Shown here: one piece after another, positions 1 to 9,236 of the stretch
Numbering within the stretch: position 1 is the first letter of the stretch
How the letters are laid out: each line of letters starts with the position of its first letter
Program-made: the position numbers and the translations under genes
The notes under the pieces: model-generated
What the model saw: only the letters and a program-made list of their open reading frames with translations
Databases searched by the model: none
What the model was told of the DNA's origin: nothing
From: Myxococcota bacterium
GTDB taxonomy: Bacteria; Myxococcota_A; Polyangia; JAAYKL01
Direction of reading: 5' to 3'
Assembly (NCBI GenBank): GCA_030065855.1
Contig: JASJCT010000017.1
Coordinates: 54,470-118,469 of the forward strand
DNA length: 64,000 bases

Positions 1-75
1 CTGTATCAGTGTCCGTATCAGTATCAGTGTCTGTATCCGTGTCTACATCAGTGTCCGCATCAGTATCTGTGTCAC
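1..75 (-). repeat. GAYACN hexamer simple repeat encoding (TD)n linker
   Basis: A degenerate six-base repeat reads as alternating Thr and Asp on the minus strand. It encodes the linker of the partial lipoprotein and runs off the left edge. Confidence 0.8.
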
Positions 76-274
76 TCGAGGTGGCGGTGTCTGTTGTATC
101 ATTGTCTGTTTCGGCAATGCACGTGCCATCGACGCAGATCTCCCCTGGGCTGCAGTCAGACGAAAAACTACATTCACTACTGCTGTCATCGTCTCCGCAG
201 CTGGTAAGCGAGAGGCAAAAAAGACCTGTAACTGCACTAACGACAACTGATTTTAAACTGGACCGAGAAGACAT
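1..274 (-). CDS. SD/TD-linker lipoprotein, N-terminal part (cut by window edge)
   Basis: The reading frame is open from an ATG at 274 down to base 1, about 91 codons, so the C-terminal part lies outside the window. A strong ribosome site (GGAGGAGGGG) sits just upstream of the ATG. The N-terminus is a basic and hydrophobic signal with a lipobox ending LTSC, so the product should be a lipidated exported protein. After the Cys come Asp/Ser residues, a small Cys-rich piece of the type CSxxEICVDGTC, and then the start of a Thr-Asp repeat linker. The terminal domain cannot be seen and the function is unknown. The architecture matches seven other lipoproteins in this window. Confidence 0.8.
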   Translation of the reverse strand, partial: MSSRSSLKSVVVSAVTGLFCLSLTSCGDDDSSSECSFSSDCSPGEICVDGTCIAETDNDTTDTATSSDTDTDADTDVDTDTDTDTDTDTDT

Positions 275-339
275 ACACCCCTCCTCCGTACTTTTTATCT
301 AAACCCACCTAAAAAAAGACCTGAGAACATCAGCAAACA

Positions 340-3300
340 TTAGTATGACAGCTGAATCGCATAGGGACCATTATTGCTCGCACGTCTGCCGTCCACGAGC
401 AGATAGTAGGGCGACAGAGCAGGGCTGAGCGTTGAGGTGAAATGCGGCCGGTTCGTGCCACACCCATTGGTGTTGCTCGCCACTTGATTGTGCATACAGT
501 CGTAAAGCTTGGCCCGGCTACGGCTAAAACAGCTGCCACTGCCGCTGCAACAGCTGAACGTGACTGTCGCCGTCTGCGTCACATCGATGCGCCACAGATC
601 ATCCGGGCCTCTCCAATAGAGCACGTCATAGTTGGACGCCGACCCCGAGCTCGTATCCCCAGAGATCACACTGCCCGGCGAAAAGCCTGTGCCGTCAACT
701 GTGTAGGTGCCAAGGATGGGGCCGCCGTACCAAGTGCTCGGATCCACGCAGGCAGCCGGGCACCCTCCCTCAGTGACAGTGATTTGGTAGTTGCAATCAT
801 CTCCGCCTGCAGGAGAGCAGACCTTATTGATCCTGCTGTACTGGGAAACGCCTATCAAATAGAGGCGATCCGCTGCAGCAGTGAATTCCCATCTGACATT
901 ATTTCCGTCGTTGTTGCGCCTGCACCCCACGCCTGAGTAAGATTCATCGCAGATGGTAAGGGCACCTGACCGTCTTCTGGAAACATCGACTACCAGGTCT
1001 GCGGCATCGGCAATCGATTCATCGGTCTCGATGCAATAATTCTGACTCCCTTCAGCGGCAGTCCTGAAAATTTTAAAATGTTCGCTATTGGGCCAAAATT
1101 CGTTTTCCGATCCTGACCCGTGGCAACTTGTCTTGCCCGACCAGCCACAATCACAGCCGTACCCGCCGCAAGAACCTCCACAGTCGTGCACGCTGTTGAC
1201 CACGTTGGCCAAGGTACCGGTAAAGGTCTCGCCGGTAGTGCCCACGTGGGTGACGTCGTACACACGGGCGTCGTCGTTGATCCGGTCGCAGGGACCGGCC
1301 CACCACCTGCGTTTTTCCACAGTGAGGTAGAAGTTGCCCTTAGTGCTGTCCACGCCGTCGATAAAGACGAAGACTTTACGCCAGGATCCATCGGTGGCTC
1401 CATCAGGAGAGATTACAGCACTCGCAGCATAGTCATAGTCATCGTAACCTGGATCGCCAGCAGGCGTTTCAGAGTCGCAATTAAACGGGTCTTCAGGGTA
1501 CACCCAGAGATCGTCGCAGGTGCCCAGATGGGTCCATTCGTCGTATCCCGGGCCACCTGCACCGTCGCACATGTCGCAGCTCGTGCCGTCGTAGTTGTAC
1601 CCGCGCTTGCACCACTTGTACCCGCAGTACTCGCCTTCAATGCATGGATCGCAGCACTCCTGATTGTTTAAAATATTGCCGCTATCGTCGCACTCATCTT
1701 CAACCACCGGGGGCATGGGCGTGTTTTGATAGGGATAGGCGCATCTATTGGAGCTGACACCGAGGAATGTGTCGGCCGGGTCGTCCATATCCGGGTTATT
1801 GCCCTCTGGACAGTCCCCGGCGCTGCTGATGTCGGTCTTCAAGTAGATGCCCACGTCGTAATCTGCTTCCACTTTCACGATGTAGGAGTAGAGCTCGTAC
1901 TGCTCGGTGCCATTGGTCTGGTACTCGAACACGTAGACCAGCTCTGGGCCGCCCTGGCCAATGGGGTTTGACGTAACTTGCTCAATGCATTCGTCACCTG
2001 TGGCCCAGTAGTTGTTGTTGGCGCACCGGGTGCTCCCGGTCGTGGTGAGAAGGGCCGCTGCACCCCCAGTTACCGTGTTGGGAATGGCGCCGAGATATGA
2101 ATCAGCGGTTGTGTCGACAACCGTCGGTGACCCAGAGACAAACACGTCCGAGCACAAATTGTTATACGCGGCGTGCCCAGTGGGCTGGCAGATACCCGCG
2201 GCATCGCATAACCCGTCGTAGCAGTTCGGTGGGTAGTCTGCTTGGCTGTAGTCCGTACACGCCGACCCCACCGGCTCTGGGTCGCACACGCACGTGCCGC
2301 TGTCACACGCAACTTGAGTACATCCCACGGGCGGTGGATTGCAGGTCACGATGCCCGTGCAATCCGCAGCGTCATTGCACTCGGGGCATGGGTCGATGGG
2401 TGTGTAGACGCAACCGCTCAATGGCGCGCATGTATCCTGGGTGCAGCGATCTCCATCGTCACAATCAATGGGCGTTCCCGAGCAGGATCCACCCGCACAC
2501 ACATCGCTCTCAGTGCAGGCATTGGCGTCGTCACAGGCATCTGTGTTGTTGGCATAGGTGCAGCCAACCCCTGGGACGCAAGTGTCGTCTGTGCACGGGT
2601 TGGCGTCGTTGCAATCCAGGGGCGTGCCACCGCAGGCACCATCTGCACACACATCGTTCTCAGTACAGGAATTGCCATCGTCACAGCTCGCCGTGTTGTT
2701 GTCATACACACAGCCGAGCAGGGCATCGCAGGTATCATCTGTGCAGATATTGCCGTCGTCGCAGTCCACAGGTGCGCCCCCGCAGGTGCCGTTGGAGCAG
2801 ACATCGTTTTGCGTACAGGCGCTCCCGTCGTCGCAGGCGTCTGTGTTGTACGTATGAACGCATCCAATATCCTTGTCGCAGGAATCGTCTGTGCACGGGT
2901 TCTCATCGTCGCAATTGATAGTGTACAGGTATGGATCCGGGCCGTTCCCATTGTCGTAGTCTCTGGCCACGTCTTCGGGCTTCCAGTAGCGTTCGTCCAC
3001 AATCGCTTCATCGATTTCCACATTGCCCTCTTGGGTGCCTAAGAAATACGCAGGACCTTCACCGCCCGCGTGGAACGTCGCGTCGAACGTGATGATCTCG
3101 ATATTGTTCACATAGACGTGCACGGTGGTGCCGTCAAAGGTCATGGCCATGCGGGCCCAGACACCGGACTCGATGGTAGAGGGCACCGAAGGTTTTGAAA
3201 ATCCCACAAAGGTATTGCCATAGCCCGCAAAGATCTGGTTGATGCCATCAATGCCCAGATAGAAGCGCTTGCCCCCGCCGCTGAACGATCCCACGGTCTG

Positions 3301-5172
3301 GTGGCCGGCAAAGACATTGTCGAATTTTATCCAAAAGGCCATGGTCCTCGAGTTGGCGTGCACCCGGTAGGATGTCTCCACCTGGCCCACATTGCCTCCG
3401 GCGCCAGGATCGAACCTGCCGGCCTGGCCCACCTTGCCGTTGGCAATGGGGTAGGCGTCGTTGTCGGACGTACCGTGGTACATATCTGCGGAATCGATGA
3501 CCTCGTCAGGGGTGCCATCCCAATGATCCTCTTCGAACCGCCAGTGAATCAGCACACCAGCGCATTCTCCCAGGGAGCAATGGTCGTCCACGGTGCAGGC
3601 GTTGCCGTCGTCGCACTCGTTTTCTTCGTTAAAGGCATAAACGCAGCCAAGTGCAGCATCGCAGGAATCGTCTGTGCAGAAGTTATCATCATCGCAGTCA
3701 ATGGGCGCACCTGTGCAGATGCCGCCCACACATGCGTCGCCGCTCGTGCAGACAGTCAGATCGTCGCAGGGATCGGTATTATTGGTAAAAACGCAGCCGA
3801 TTGCAGGATTGCAGGTATCATCTGTACAGACGTTCGTATCGTCGCACACGGCAGGTGCACCGGGCTGGCAGGATCCATCTGCACAAACATCGTCAACGGT
3901 GCAGGCGTTGCCGTCGCTGCAGGCTTCGGTGTTGTTGGCGTTGATGCAACCGGTTGCGATATCGCAGCTGTCATCCGTACAGATGTTGGCATCGTCGCAA
4001 CTGACCGGTAGACCGGCGCACACCCCGTTTGCGCAGACATCTCCTTCTGTACAAGCATTGGCATCGTCACAGACATCGGTGTTGTTGTCATAGACGCACC
4101 CGGTAGCGGTGTTGCAGCTGTCATCGGTGCAGGGGTTCCCGTCTGAGCAGTCCCGGGGGGCGCCCACACAAACCCCATCCGTGCAGACATCGTCTACGGT
4201 GCATGCGTTGTTATCATTGCAGGGATCGGTATTGTTGGTGTAGTAGCATCCCGTGGCCGGGTCGCAGGCGTCATCTGTGCAGGGGTTGCCGTCGTCGCAA
4301 TCGACCGGATCGCCAATACAGGTGCCGCCAGAGCAGGTGTCGTTCTCTGTACAGGCATTGCCATCGTCGCAGGCATCGGCGTTGTTAACGTAGACACATC
4401 CCAACTCGGGATCGCAGATGTCATCGGTGCAGATATTGCCGTCATCGCACAGTGTATGATTGGGATCGTATACGCACAGTGTGGTATCCAGATCGCAATA
4501 ATCCTCTGTGCAGGCCACGCCGTCATCGGGGCAGTCTTCGTCGGATTCACAGGCATCCCCACCCTCGCTCTCGTCGCACGTGAAATCGGCTGAGCAAAAC
4601 CCGATCTCAGCGTCGGTTTCCTCGCGCAAATCCGGGTGAATGGGGTACTTGCCATTGCAACAGGCCATCTCTTCGGCTTCGCACAACATGGCAGGCGTGT
4701 TGGACGGTATGATGTCAGTGCACCCACCCCAGCAAGAGCAAATTTTGTAGCCATTGCAGTAGGACGGTCCGCAGACACCGAGCGATGTGCACACGCCAGC
4801 ACCGCATTCGGTGGCCGCTGTGCACGTGCAAAGCCCGTACGTCAGATCACAAGAATTGGAAGCGCAGTCACTGTCCGCTGTGCAGGTGACCCCGTCCATC
4901 TCAGCGTCTTGTGTCCAGCACTCTGCGAGCTGCCCTGGTTCAGTGCAACACTCGTCGTCCCGTGCGTCCCGAACCGAGGACTGGCTGCCCATTCGCCCCC
5001 AATCTGTTGCCATTTGGAGATCAAAAGACGAGGCGCTCGATGGGCTTTCCTGTTGAGCGATTTTAAGAGGGATTGGTTCTGGCGCGCTGGAAGAGCTGGA
5101 TTCAGAAACACAGCCCAGGATGCCCGCAGCAATGCCAAGAATTCCAATAATGCACTGTATCCGCCTTTGCAT
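340..5172 (-). CDS. Giant CTDC-repeat lipoprotein with embedded LamG-like domain
   Basis: This 1610-residue protein has a signal peptide with lipobox ILGC (Cys21) and a good ribosome site (GAGGAGG) before the ATG. From about residue 210 there are 13 Cys-rich units of the pattern CDDxNxCTxDxC, like the Dictyostelium CTDC repeat. A concanavalin/LamG-like domain follows at about 542-740, then seven more CTDC units to about residue 930. The rest is Cys-rich, with two or more regions resembling bacterial pre-peptidase C-terminal (PPC) beta-sandwiches; the last ends the protein. No catalytic motif is visible. It is probably a surface-exposed, disulfide-rich adhesin or carbohydrate-binding protein, but the ligand is unknown. 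It has no SD/TD linker, unlike its left neighbour. Confidence 0.85.
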   Translation of the reverse strand: MQRRIQCIIGILGIAAGILGCVSESSSSSAPEPIPLKIAQQESPSSASSFDLQMATDWGRMGSQSSVRDARDDECCTEPGQLAECWTQDAEMDGVTCTADSDCASNSCDLTYGLCTCTAATECGAGVCTSLGVCGPSYCNGYKICSCWGGCTDIIPSNTPAMLCEAEEMACCNGKYPIHPDLREETDAEIGFCSADFTCDESEGGDACESDEDCPDDGVACTEDYCDLDTTLCVYDPNHTLCDDGNICTDDICDPELGCVYVNNADACDDGNACTENDTCSGGTCIGDPVDCDDGNPCTDDACDPATGCYYTNNTDPCNDNNACTVDDVCTDGVCVGAPRDCSDGNPCTDDSCNTATGCVYDNNTDVCDDANACTEGDVCANGVCAGLPVSCDDANICTDDSCDIATGCINANNTEACSDGNACTVDDVCADGSCQPGAPAVCDDTNVCTDDTCNPAIGCVFTNNTDPCDDLTVCTSGDACVGGICTGAPIDCDDDNFCTDDSCDAALGCVYAFNEENECDDGNACTVDDHCSLGECAGVLIHWRFEEDHWDGTPDEVIDSADMYHGTSDNDAYPIANGKVGQAGRFDPGAGGNVGQVETSYRVHANSRTMAFWIKFDNVFAGHQTVGSFSGGGKRFYLGIDGINQIFAGYGNTFVGFSKPSVPSTIESGVWARMAMTFDGTTVHVYVNNIEIITFDATFHAGGEGPAYFLGTQEGNVEIDEAIVDERYWKPEDVARDYDNGNGPDPYLYTINCDDENPCTDDSCDKDIGCVHTYNTDACDDGSACTQNDVCSNGTCGGAPVDCDDGNICTDDTCDALLGCVYDNNTASCDDGNSCTENDVCADGACGGTPLDCNDANPCTDDTCVPGVGCTYANNTDACDDANACTESDVCAGGSCSGTPIDCDDGDRCTQDTCAPLSGCVYTPIDPCPECNDAADCTGIVTCNPPPVGCTQVACDSGTCVCDPEPVGSACTDYSQADYPPNCYDGLCDAAGICQPTGHAAYNNLCSDVFVSGSPTVVDTTADSYLGAIPNTVTGGAAALLTTTGSTRCANNNYWATGDECIEQVTSNPIGQGGPELVYVFEYQTNGTEQYELYSYIVKVEADYDVGIYLKTDISSAGDCPEGNNPDMDDPADTFLGVSSNRCAYPYQNTPMPPVVEDECDDSGNILNNQECCDPCIEGEYCGYKWCKRGYNYDGTSCDMCDGAGGPGYDEWTHLGTCDDLWVYPEDPFNCDSETPAGDPGYDDYDYAASAVISPDGATDGSWRKVFVFIDGVDSTKGNFYLTVEKRRWWAGPCDRINDDARVYDVTHVGTTGETFTGTLANVVNSVHDCGGSCGGYGCDCGWSGKTSCHGSGSENEFWPNSEHFKIFRTAAEGSQNYCIETDESIADAADLVVDVSRRRSGALTICDESYSGVGCRRNNDGNNVRWEFTAAADRLYLIGVSQYSRINKVCSPAGGDDCNYQITVTEGGCPAACVDPSTWYGGPILGTYTVDGTGFSPGSVISGDTSSGSASNYDVLYWRGPDDLWRIDVTQTATVTFSCCSGSGSCFSRSRAKLYDCMHNQVASNTNGCGTNRPHFTSTLSPALSPYYLLVDGRRASNNGPYAIQLSY
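2390..2918 (-). repeat. Second CTDC repeat array (7 units)
   Basis: Seven units with the core CDDxxxCTxxxC are encoded here, C-terminal to the LamG-like domain. Two alternating unit types recur (one ending with a Gly-Cys after Asp-rich text, one with GxC), which suggests amplification of a two-unit block. Confidence 0.75.
3565..4540 (-). repeat. First CTDC repeat array (13 units)
   Basis: Thirteen Cys-rich units lie N-terminal to the LamG-like domain. The same two unit types alternate as in the second array, so the LamG domain appears to split what was one array. Confidence 0.75.
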
Positions 5173-5373
5173 GGCGTTACCTCCTCAGTGCGTTCGGCGA
5201 TCCGATGTTTGATGTTTCGCAGAATTCGAACGGCAAAGGCAAAAAAAGAGCAAAACGCCCAACGTGCCCCATTTATGGCATTCAATCTGCAAAATCATCT
5301 TAAGATCGCTTATCGCTTATGTTTTTCCATATCTGTTGCAACCCGAAAGAGGGCGATTCTATTTTAGTATAAT

Positions 5374-5391
5374 CATTATTTTACAATAATG
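5374..5391. promoter_or_regulatory. Perfect A/T palindrome in divergent intergenic region
   Basis: The 7-base arms CATTATT and AATAATG are separated by four bases. It sits in the roughly 360-base AT-rich region between the divergent genes starting at 5172 and 5534. It may be an operator or a DNA bend; no gene was found in this region. Confidence 0.3.
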
Positions 5392-5476
5392 CTACATTTC
5401 TCTTCATTAATAGTCGGGGCAGCGGGGGTTGGTTTTTTTCTCGTGCCCTGGTGGGAATTGGGGCTGGCAAAATTAG

Positions 5477-5506
5477 TTGACAGCTGTTCTCCAAATTTGT
5501 TTTATT
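5477..5506 (+). promoter_or_regulatory. Candidate sigma-70 promoter for the 5534 gene
   Basis: TTGACA at 5477-5482 is a perfect -35 box. After 18 bases, TTTATT at 5501-5506 gives a moderate -10 box. Transcription would begin about 20 bases before the ATG at 5534, which argues against the longer TTG-started reading frame that begins inside this -35 box. Confidence 0.4.
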
Positions 5507-5533
5507 CTGCCTATCTTTGATGCCAGAAACCAA

Positions 5534-7090
5534 ATGCGAATCTCCGAATTTATAAACAAGTACAGCGCCCTCTGGTTAGGTGTGCTGACATTGGTCTTCG
5601 CGGTTTTCTTCTCGAGATACGCTTTCTACTCAAGAGACCATTACTCCCAGCTGCCCACCATTCTTCACTATTTTGACAACGCCCTGTATCAAAGGGATCA
5701 CGAAATGCAGCTCCTCAACCCGATTGCCGTCAAGGTGGTGCTGCACCTCATCTTATACACTATCGCTAAAATCACGACGTTGAGTCCGATGCACGTTTAC
5801 TTCGGTGCTTACATCATCAATGTGTTTTTTGTCTTTTATTTGACCTACAAAATAACGTATAAAATGTACGGCAGCTCAATTGCCGGCGTTTTGCCGTGTT
5901 TGCTGATATTCCTGTTGTCGGACAACATCGACCTGGCGTCGTCTCGGTTTTTCATCCAGACCAGAGCCGTGGTCCCGTACTTTGCCGGTTTGGCCCTGCA
6001 CCTTTTTTGCTTCTACCTAGTCCTGCAACAACGGCGGGTGTGGTCGGTCATCATCTGCGGCGTTTTGTTCTTCATCCACGGGCAGATCAGCCTATTTACA
6101 GCCACGGCTGTGTTTACGGTTATTGGGTTTTCCCGTCAGGGGCTTTTGTATTTTGTCAAATGCCTGGGTTTGTACGTGCTGCTCATATCGCCGGTAATCG
6201 TTTCGTTGGTCATGAATTTCGGCAACCCAGACACGGGAGAAGCGCAATATTCAATTCTGGAGCTCACCAAATTCCGGGTACCCCACCACATCTTTCCGCG
6301 CACCCACCGCTTGGTAATCTTTTTCTGCGTGATCGTTGCGATTGTCGCGATGTTACGTCTCGGTAAAAACCACCTCAAAAAAGAGGTGCCGATCTTCGTG
6401 TATCCCTTGATAGGCGTCTATCTGGCGGGTATCGTGTTCACCCGGTTTATCCCAGTGGATTTCGTTTTGATCATGTACCTCCTGCGGGTCGATACCAGCC
6501 TTCGCATCATCTTTTTCATCCTCTTTTCCGGCAATATTATCCGATCTATCCGGAGATTAATCCGCAAGGAACGGTTCAACGTAAGGCACTGGGTCGAACT
6601 GGGAGTGGTAAGCAGCCTTCTCTTGTTCCTGACGGTCGTCTACGCACGGGACCCCATCGGGGTCCGGAAGCCGAAAATCTCACCGCCCAAAGGGGCGTAT
6701 GCCGACATGGCGCGCTACGCGAGGGACAACACACCAAAAGACACCCTGTTCATCACCCCCCCTCACGGGAAGGGATTCCGGCTCCACGCCGAGAGGAGCA
6801 ACCTGGTCGAGTTCAAGATAAACCCCATCGGAAGGGGCCATAAGCTCCAGGACGAATGGATGAACCGCATCTTGGCGCTGTGCAACGTGAAGAAGTTCAA
6901 ACGAAAAAGCTTTGGCATGAGAAAGGAATGCCGCAAAGGCTATTACAAGATGACCCGTTCCGAGTTCGAGGGCCTCTGCAAAACCTACGACGCTGACTAC
7001 TTCGTCACCGGCCTTGAAAACCCATTCGAAGACAGACAACAAGGGCTGGTCCACAAAAACCGCAAGTACAGTCTATACGAGTGCCCGTAA
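5534..7090 (+). CDS. Polytopic membrane protein with soluble C-terminal domain
   Basis: The product (about 518 residues from ATG 5534) begins with a transmembrane helix and has roughly ten hydrophobic segments through residue ~370. A soluble tail of about 130 residues follows, with a TPP-type loop and an FRLHAERS-like stretch. The layout recalls GT-C-like or DUF6798-type membrane proteins, but I cannot see a convincing sugar-transferase Asp motif in the first loop. A role in surface polysaccharide metabolism is a guess supported only by the neighbouring envelope operon. The start is uncertain: no clear Shine-Dalgarno precedes the ATG, and a TTG at 5477 extends the frame by 19 codons. Confidence 0.6.
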   Translation: MRISEFINKYSALWLGVLTLVFAVFFSRYAFYSRDHYSQLPTILHYFDNALYQRDHEMQLLNPIAVKVVLHLILYTIAKITTLSPMHVYFGAYIINVFFVFYLTYKITYKMYGSSIAGVLPCLLIFLLSDNIDLASSRFFIQTRAVVPYFAGLALHLFCFYLVLQQRRVWSVIICGVLFFIHGQISLFTATAVFTVIGFSRQGLLYFVKCLGLYVLLISPVIVSLVMNFGNPDTGEAQYSILELTKFRVPHHIFPRTHRLVIFFCVIVAIVAMLRLGKNHLKKEVPIFVYPLIGVYLAGIVFTRFIPVDFVLIMYLLRVDTSLRIIFFILFSGNIIRSIRRLIRKERFNVRHWVELGVVSSLLLFLTVVYARDPIGVRKPKISPPKGAYADMARYARDNTPKDTLFITPPHGKGFRLHAERSNLVEFKINPIGRGHKLQDEWMNRILALCNVKKFKRKSFGMRKECRKGYYKMTRSEFEGLCKTYDADYFVTGLENPFEDRQQGLVHKNRKYSLYECP

Positions 7091-7096
7091 TCGATC

Positions 7097-7123
7097 ATAG
7101 ATGTCGGCCACATTGACATCTAT
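7097..7123. terminator. Stem-loop between convergent genes
   Basis: The arms ATAGATGTC and GACATCTAT are perfect 9-base complements around a 9-base loop. They lie seven bases after the stop of the rightward gene and before the end of the leftward operon. No long T-run follows on either strand, so it may be a factor-assisted bidirectional terminator or an RNA-stabilising hairpin. Confidence 0.4.
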
Positions 7124-7172
7124 AAATCGGTAGCATCACGTTCAGACACAGGTCTCCCCATCATCTCAGGGC

Positions 7173-7760
7173 TTATGGCTCGCCCTCTGCTTTGCGGCTT
7201 CGACGATGATAGATGAAGTACAGATTTCTCATGTAGACGATCCAGCCCGTGGACTGGCCCATGATCCCGATGATGTCCTTTCGCCAGATAAAGTATACCA
7301 ATAGCATGGAGGCGCCGGCCAGGCTCAGCCACCAAAATACCGGTGGCACCACTGATTTTCTTCGCTTCTCAGATGCGATCCACTGGAGGAGCATCCGGCC
7401 GGTGTACATCAACTGCCCCAAGAACCCTAACCCCACCCACAAGATGCCCTGCCAGCTCGATGTGCTCAGTAGCATCTGCCACCAGGTGCGCTTGGACTGG
7501 CGTTCATAGGCGGCCTCGGCAAACTGGTCAGGGGTGAGATCGTAGGCCTGTCCGCTGATGTCCTCGAGGTGAAACAGGTATTCGTCTCCCTTTTTGGCGA
7601 GATGGATCGATTTCACATTCGAGAGGTTGGTCTTGATACTGACCGGCTCTTCCACAGGGCTCTGGGCGATCAGGCTCAACGGCAGCACCAGGAGGGGTAT
7701 CATCAGGAGCAAAAAGTACCGGTGGCGATACTGTCTCATGGGAAAATGGTCTGGATTCAT
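7173..7760 (-). CDS. LAB_N-domain membrane protein
   Basis: This 195-residue protein has an N-terminal membrane anchor or signal, a short periplasmic segment, and a three-helix C-terminal region with the lipid-A-disaccharide-synthase N-terminal (LAB_N, PF07578) pattern: GQxxYTGRMLLQWxxSEK followed by PxxFWWLSLAGA. LAB_N proteins typically sit next to DPM-like glycosyltransferases and resemble small membrane flippase-like proteins. Here the ATG directly abuts the stop of the upstream GT2 gene (TGA then ATG), implying translational coupling. A joint role in adding or moving a lipid-linked sugar is inferred from family and context. Confidence 0.75.
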   Translation of the reverse strand: MNPDHFPMRQYRHRYFLLLMIPLLVLPLSLIAQSPVEEPVSIKTNLSNVKSIHLAKKGDEYLFHLEDISGQAYDLTPDQFAEAAYERQSKRTWWQMLLSTSSWQGILWVGLGFLGQLMYTGRMLLQWIASEKRRKSVVPPVFWWLSLAGASMLLVYFIWRKDIIGIMGQSTGWIVYMRNLYFIYHRRSRKAEGEP

Positions 7761-8558
7761 TCAGTTGCTTTCGGTCGTGTCATAGGTCACGGGCTGCAGC
7801 CGCTTGGTCATCCACCGCACGGCCAGGAGATCTAAAAGTCCGGGGATCGCCCGGTTCCACATGTTGTACTTGGCCCTGCCACTTGTCCTGGGAAGGTGGT
7901 GCACGGGAATCTCGATCACCTTGTACCCCAGCAGGTTCACATAGTACCCGATGAAGCGGTGCATCCCCCTGTATTGCAGGGGGACCTTCAGTGCTACGTC
8001 TTTCCTGATGATCCGGATGCCGCACGACGTATCGCGCACCACGTCTCGAATGATCATTTTTCTGAACGCCTTGCCCACTTTGGAAGAGAACTTTCGAATC
8101 AGGTTATCCTTGCGCTTTCCCGACCTGTCCCCTTGTACCATCGGCGCTTTTTCATCAACGGCCCGTTTGTACATCAGGGGTAGGTCCGCGGGATCATTTT
8201 GGCGATCCGTGTCGATGGTGGCGATATAACGCCCCTGGGCCACCTGAAATCCGGCCAGATAGGCGGCCCCTTTGCCATCCCCGGTCACTGGTGGGCGATT
8301 GGTCATGGTGATGCACCGCAGCCAGGGCTTGTCCCTCATAGCCACCTGTACCTTGGCGCGCGTCTCGTCGGTAGAACCGTCGTCCACCACAATGGCTTCG
8401 AACGATATTGTAGACTGCTCGAACGCACGCCCCAAATCCTCCAAAAATGGAATAATGTTATCCTCTTCGTTTTGAGCGGGCGCAACCACAGAAAGATCTA
8501 CGGAAGATTTTGGTGCGGTGGTGTTTACTTCGCTATCCACGTCGATGCTCTTTATCAA
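7761..8558 (-). CDS. Family 2 glycosyltransferase (DPM/ArnC-like)
   Basis: The 265-residue GT-A protein has the N-terminal pattern SVVAPAQNEEDN, then VVDDGSTD, then a DTD metal-binding motif in TIDTDRQNDP. The length and the region after the domain (a basic segment and RTSGRAKYN near residue 227) match single-domain dolichol/undecaprenyl-phosphate sugar transferases. It should move a nucleotide-sugar residue to a polyprenyl phosphate at the inner membrane. The start is weakly defined: TTG at 8558 gives the longest frame, and a GTG at codon 7 is an alternative. It is third in the minus-strand envelope operon. Confidence 0.8.
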   Translation of the reverse strand: MIKSIDVDSEVNTTAPKSSVDLSVVAPAQNEEDNIIPFLEDLGRAFEQSTISFEAIVVDDGSTDETRAKVQVAMRDKPWLRCITMTNRPPVTGDGKGAAYLAGFQVAQGRYIATIDTDRQNDPADLPLMYKRAVDEKAPMVQGDRSGKRKDNLIRKFSSKVGKAFRKMIIRDVVRDTSCGIRIIRKDVALKVPLQYRGMHRFIGYYVNLLGYKVIEIPVHHLPRTSGRAKYNMWNRAIPGLLDLLAVRWMTKRLQPVTYDTTESN

Positions 8559-8621
8559 TCCGCTTGAAAAAAGGATACACCCAGGTAGAAAAAATCAAAA
8601 GAAAATATCGTGAAACGCCAG

Positions 8622-9236
8622 CTAAGTAGCCAACTCCCGGAAAACAAGCTGGATGCCCTCGGCCTTTAGTTCGTTGGCAAGTGTTTGCCAGACCTGAGCA
8701 TTGGGATCGGCTGTCCCAGCTGCTTCGCATACTAGTATGACGCGACGGGGTCTTTTTCTCAATACTTCTGCAGAGATCCGATCTGCCACGCGGCTCAAAC
8801 CCTCTGGATCAGAAAGGCCGATCGTCGCGGCCACGACAGTGCGCTCATCTAACCTGAAGATAGGCGTTCGCTCGGCGGCAAACCGCGTCCATTTGGCCTG
8901 CCAACTGGTTTTTTCTGCATGGGATATCCGCTCTGCAGCAAGCGGGGCAAGGTGGGTTGCCCATGGTATGGCGGCAATGCCGCGGGCGGCGATGGCTGTG
9001 TCGATCGATACTAAGGCCCCGATGATCCTTGCGGTAGGGAGGTTTGAGGCAGTCAGGTGCTCTGCAATTGCTGAGATGCGTTCGATCGCATCCCGACAAG
9101 CCAGGTGGTCATTGCTTGGCAGTGGCGTTTCTGCCGCCGGTAACAGTGCCTCGGCAATGGCACTGAGTACCTTGTCCGATGACTGGGCAAGGGCGGTTAA
9201 AACAGCTTTTTTGATTGCCGTGCCGGTCCGGGTCAT
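8622..9236 (-). CDS. Small protein of unknown function, possible C-terminal STAS-like fold
   Basis: The start is set by an ATGA overlap with the stop of the acyltransferase gene (ATG at 9236, TGA ending at 9233), giving 204 residues. A longer frame begins inside that gene and is unlikely. The N-terminal half is helical and Ala-rich. Residues ~120-204 alternate strands and helices (FRLDERTVVAATIGL, then RRVILVC, then GIQLVFREL), which resembles a degenerate STAS domain without a recognisable phosphorylatable Ser/Thr. I do not recognise a family. Tight coupling to LpxL suggests an accessory role in the envelope operon. Confidence 0.55.
   Translation of the reverse strand: MTRTGTAIKKAVLTALAQSSDKVLSAIAEALLPAAETPLPSNDHLACRDAIERISAIAEHLTASNLPTARIIGALVSIDTAIAARGIAAIPWATHLAPLAAERISHAEKTSWQAKWTRFAAERTPIFRLDERTVVAATIGLSDPEGLSRVADRISAEVLRKRPRRVILVCEAAGTADPNAQVWQTLANELKAEGIQLVFRELAT

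Noticed and set aside
2390..4540. Possible CRISPR-like repetition
   Set aside because: The periodic units are coding CTDC repeats with varying bases and no constant direct repeat or spacers.
4636..5367. Plus-strand ORF of 243 codons near the giant lipoprotein start
   Set aside because: It lies opposite the lipoprotein signal and repeat region and shows no domain or ribosome site.
8533..8730. Hydrophobic ORF upstream of the GT2 gene
   Set aside because: It overlaps the STAS-like gene and the GT2 start out of frame, with no ribosome site.
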